Positions 61,709 through 64,000 of a DNA stretch of 64,000 bases are shown in pieces. The DNA lies in NCBI GenBank assembly GCA_047517345.1, contig JAKZTB010000106.1:1-64000 (forward strand), given 5' to 3'. Position numbers and translations under genes: made by a program. The notes under the pieces are model-generated. The model searched no databases. It was not told the DNA's origin and was given only the letters and a program-made list of their open reading frames with translations. The DNA is from GCA-2717185 sp047517345 (GTDB lineage Bacteria > Pseudomonadota > Alphaproteobacteria > UBA8366 > GCA-2717185). Each line of letters begins with the position of its first letter. The first letter of the stretch is position 1.

Positions 61709-62497
61709 CTAGTATCCGACATATTTGCCATCGCGCTTCTCCTGGAACGCGGCGATCGCTTCCGGATGGTCGGGGCCGGCGCGGGCGACGGCGATGTGGG
61801 AGCTGATCAGGTCGAACGCCGTATTCATGTCGGCGTTGAGTCCCTGATAGACGGCGCGCTTGATCAGCCGCACCGAGAGCGGCGGCATCGAGGCGATGCG
61901 CTTGGCGATCTTGCGGGTCTCGTCCATCATCGTGTCGTTGGGGAAAACGTGGTTGACGAGGCCGATCTCGAGCGCCAGATCGGCGTCGATGAATTCCGCC
62001 GTCCACAGCAACTCCAGCGCGCGTCCGGTGCCGACCAGCCGCGGCAGGAAGTACGCGCCGCCGCCGCCGGGCGCGAGGCCGATCTTGGCGTAGGTTTCGG
62101 CGAAGCGGGCGGATTGCGCGGCGACCCGGAAATCGCAAGCCAGCGCCAGATCCATGCCGCCGCCGACGGCGAGGCCGTTGACCGCGGCAATGACCGGCTT
62201 GTCGAACCGCGCGAGCCGCTTCGGGAAGGCCTGAATGCCGCCCCAGATGCGGTTCTTGGTGATGTGCGGCCGGTTGTCCACAGCCTCCCCCATGGTGCCG
62301 ATATCGCCGCCGGTGGAGAAGCCGCGCCCCGTGCCGGTCAGGATCACGACGCGCACGTCGTCCCGTGCCTCGCATTCGTCGAACGACGCGACGAGTCCTT
62401 CCAGCATGTCGTCGGTGAACGCATTCAGTTTCGCCGGGCGGTTCAGCGTCAGGGTGGCGATACCGTCGCTCACCTCGAAGATCAGGTTCTCGGACAT
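61709..62497 (-). CDS. Enoyl-CoA hydratase/isomerase family protein
   Basis: A 262-residue crotonase: IATLTLNRPAKLNAFTDDMLEGL, GRGFSTGGDIGTMGEAVD (oxyanion hole), KPVIAAVNGLAVGGGMDLALACDF, RFAETYAKIGLAPGGGGAYFLPRLVG and LDADLALEIGLVNHVF-like region. It hydrates or isomerises an unsaturated acyl-CoA. ATG 62497 follows GGAGAC. Flanked by UbiD upstream and OCD downstream. It is intact, unlike the second hydratase at 57787. Confidence 0.9.
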   Translation of the reverse strand: MSENLIFEVSDGIATLTLNRPAKLNAFTDDMLEGLVASFDECEARDDVRVVILTGTGRGFSTGGDIGTMGEAVDNRPHITKNRIWGGIQAFPKRLARFDKPVIAAVNGLAVGGGMDLALACDFRVAAQSARFAETYAKIGLAPGGGGAYFLPRLVGTGRALELLWTAEFIDADLALEIGLVNHVFPNDTMMDETRKIAKRIASMPPLSVRLIKRAVYQGLNADMNTAFDLISSHIAVARAGPDHPEAIAAFQEKRDGKYVGY

Positions 62498-62523
62498 GGG
62501 TGTCTCCTTGTGCGTGAAATCGT

Positions 62524-64000
62524 TCAGTCGGTGTTCTGGCGGCGCCCGGCGAGCTTCTCGCCGGTCTCGTAGTAGCGGCCGGTCACGGCAAGCTCGGCTT
62601 CCTCCGCGTTCTCATCCGTCCATTGGGTCAGCGGATAGCCGTGCCACGGTTCCTTGAGGTCGAGAGGCGGCAGGCCGAGCGCTGCCCAGCGCGCCTTGGC
62701 GGTCTCCATGAAGTCCTCGCGCGGCAGCGAGACCGGCATATAGGGATGTTCGCGGCACGCGTTGATCAGCAGGGCCGACGCGCCTTGTCCATCCGGGTAG
62801 ATTTCGTCCGGCGAGGACGGGATCGACGGGTCCAGCCGGGGCACTTTGCCGCGGATAATCTCCGCGTCGCGGTGCGGCTGCATGCTGTAGGACAGCGCCC
62901 AGAGGATTTGGTCCATCGAATCTGGGTCGACGTCGGAATCCACCGCGATGAAGATCTTGCCGAGCGACGCGTCGAAGGCCGCCGCGGCGCGTAGCGCCTG
63001 CCAGGGCTGGCCGATCGCCGGCTTGTCGAGCTGGATGACGAACATCATGTTGCAGCTCGCCATCTCGTGGCACGCGACCTTTGTGACCGAGGGGATGTTG
63101 CAGGCGCCCTTCAAATGGTTCAGGTAGATAGCGTCGAACGCGACCTTGCGGATGACACTGCTTTCGCTGGGCGGGTATTTGCTGATGATGCCCTGGCAGA
63201 TCGGCTGCTCGCGATGGGTGATCGCCTTCACCTCGAAGACCTTTTCCATCTTGCGCGGGCCGAGATAGCCGCTCGCCTCGCCGAACGGCGCTTCCGGCTC
63301 CAATATGTCGGTGCGGATGATGCCTTCGATGACGATCTCCGCGCGGGCCGGGACCATGCAGTCGAAGGTCTCCGCCGGAACGACGTCGATCGCAGCACCA
63401 TTCAACGCGCCGGCCAGCCCGTACTCGTCGACGCCGTACGGCACCTTGCTGGCCGCCGCCAGCAGCAGGGCCGGCGGACCGCCGATGACGATCGCGGCTT
63501 CGAGATGCTGGCCCATGCGGCGCGCCTTGTCCCATTGGATCGCGAGGTGCTGCGTCGGCACATCGGTTGCGCAGCCGATCCGGTCCGGCGCCTTGATCAT
63601 GCCGCGATAGATGCCGAGATTGTAATCGCCGTTCTCCGGGTCGCGGGTCACCCACGCGCCGGCGGTGATGTAGGGCGCGGGATCGAAGCCGGGCGTGGAA
63701 ATCAGATGCGGGAACTTGCCGGCGCCGTCGCCCAGGTCGGGCGCGCGCATGATCACCGATTTGACAGGCGCCTGGTCTTTCGCGACCTCGTTCGGGAGCA
63801 GATGATTGCCGTGTGCCTTCGCCCAATGCGCGCCGATCTCGTCTTCCGCCACACCGCAGGCCGCCGCATAGATCGCGCGCGAACTGCCGAGCGCGCCGCG
63901 CACGACCGAACCGTCGAAATTGGTGCCGCGCTGGGCCGTGACGTTGCGGAACCAGAACGCCTTGCGCTGCGGCTCCGGCAGTCCCCGGAATTGCAGCTGG
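62524..64000 (-). CDS. UbiD family decarboxylase, partial (5' end outside window)
   Basis: The frame runs off the right edge, leaving at least 491 residues and the C-terminal stop at 62524. It contains QLQFRGLPEPQRKAFWFRNV near the edge, GIYRGMIKAPDRIGC, IGGPPALLLAAASKVPYGVDEY, PARAEIVIEGIIRTD and GEASGYLGPRKMEKVFEVKAI, all typical of prenylated-FMN UbiD decarboxylases, including the conserved Glu-Arg-Glu region. It would decarboxylate an aromatic or alpha,beta-unsaturated acid, or carboxylate in the reverse direction. A UbiX prenyltransferase is not visible. It leads the operon with the hydratase, OCD and CaiB genes. Confidence 0.88.
   Translation of the reverse strand, partial: QLQFRGLPEPQRKAFWFRNVTAQRGTNFDGSVVRGALGSSRAIYAAACGVAEDEIGAHWAKAHGNHLLPNEVAKDQAPVKSVIMRAPDLGDGAGKFPHLISTPGFDPAPYITAGAWVTRDPENGDYNLGIYRGMIKAPDRIGCATDVPTQHLAIQWDKARRMGQHLEAAIVIGGPPALLLAAASKVPYGVDEYGLAGALNGAAIDVVPAETFDCMVPARAEIVIEGIIRTDILEPEAPFGEASGYLGPRKMEKVFEVKAITHREQPICQGIISKYPPSESSVIRKVAFDAIYLNHLKGACNIPSVTKVACHEMASCNMMFVIQLDKPAIGQPWQALRAAAAFDASLGKIFIAVDSDVDPDSMDQILWALSYSMQPHRDAEIIRGKVPRLDPSIPSSPDEIYPDGQGASALLINACREHPYMPVSLPREDFMETAKARWAALGLPPLDLKEPWHGYPLTQWTDENAEEAELAVTGRYYETGEKLAGRRQNTD

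Noticed and set aside
1..64000. CRISPR arrays, tRNA or rRNA genes, phage or IS elements
   Set aside because: I found no regularly spaced direct repeats, no cloverleaf-like segments, no ribosomal RNA motifs and no transposase or integrase frames.

Overview
The window reads as a high-G+C (roughly 60-65% by eye) chromosomal segment of a heterotrophic alphaproteobacterium. Gene content resembles Rhodospirillales-like marine or host-associated genomes: many CoA transferases, molybdenum hydroxylases, luciferase-like flavin monooxygenases, SDRs, amidohydrolases and a cupin of the DMSP-lyase family. This assignment is inference from gene families, not from a marker gene. I see no rRNA, tRNA, CRISPR array, phage gene or intact insertion sequence.

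Layout. 1-5.3 kb: a broken NicX-like dioxygenase, a CaiB/BaiF CoA transferase bracketed by two copies of the 5' end of that dioxygenase, an HpcH/HpaI aldolase, a ketopantoate-reductase-like enzyme and a 2-hydroxyacid dehydrogenase. 5.3-17 kb: an amidase, a VOC protein, an amidohydrolase, an FdrA plus gamma-glutamyltransferase/HpxW-like pair, a threonine-dehydrogenase-like epimerase divergent from an LLM monooxygenase across a perfect palindrome, a class II aldolase, a GST, a palindromic repeat, a ferritin-like protein and a CoxG-like protein. 17-27 kb (all minus): LLM oxidoreductase, HCCA-isomerase-like protein, Pht5-like decarboxylase, molybdenum hydroxylase large subunit, XRE regulator, PyrK-like and PyrD-like proteins, and a second molybdenum hydroxylase large subunit. 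This is a compact candidate pathway for an N-heterocyclic or aromatic acid. 27-29 kb: an ACMSD-type amidohydrolase overlapping a TauD dioxygenase. 29.3-32.2 kb: an AT-richer membrane-protein island. 32-37.9 kb: enolase-superfamily dehydratase, ArsR regulator, M20 peptidase, class III aminotransferase, CMD protein, DUF952. 37.9-43 kb (minus): a tightly overlapping six-gene operon of thiolase, DUF35 protein, amidohydrolase, atypical SDR, phytanoyl-CoA-type dioxygenase and DMSP-lyase-family cupin. 43-48 kb: PiT phosphate transporter, Nudix, SDR, and a cyclic-nucleotide-binding region. 48-57.8 kb: a broken homoserine-dehydrogenase/SAF gene, SDR, broken molybdenum hydroxylase, NMT1-like binding protein, DUF2848, cupin, and a divergent flavin reductase/HpaB monooxygenase pair with an LLM protein. 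57.8-64 kb (minus): UbiD decarboxylase (runs off the end), enoyl-CoA hydratase, ornithine-cyclodeaminase-like, CaiB, PxpA and a frameshifted enoyl-CoA hydratase.

How it fits together. Almost every gene is catabolic: ring or side-chain oxidation (Mo hydroxylases, HpaB/reductase, LLM, TauD, PhyH), decarboxylation (UbiD, Pht5-like, ACMSD-like), C-N cleavage (amidase, amidohydrolases, HpxW-like, PxpA) and CoA-thioester chemistry (CaiB, hydratases, thiolase/DUF35). Transport is nearly absent apart from PiT and one orphan binding protein.

A striking feature is gene decay. By hand I find in-frame stops in a NicX-like gene, its duplicated fragment, a cyclic-nucleotide-binding gene, a homoserine-dehydrogenase/SAF gene and a Mo hydroxylase. 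Single-base frameshifts lie in the membrane-protein gene (T8 tract), a DUF952 gene (T6 tract) and an enoyl-CoA hydratase. Either this genome is undergoing relaxed selection or the assembly has base-level errors.
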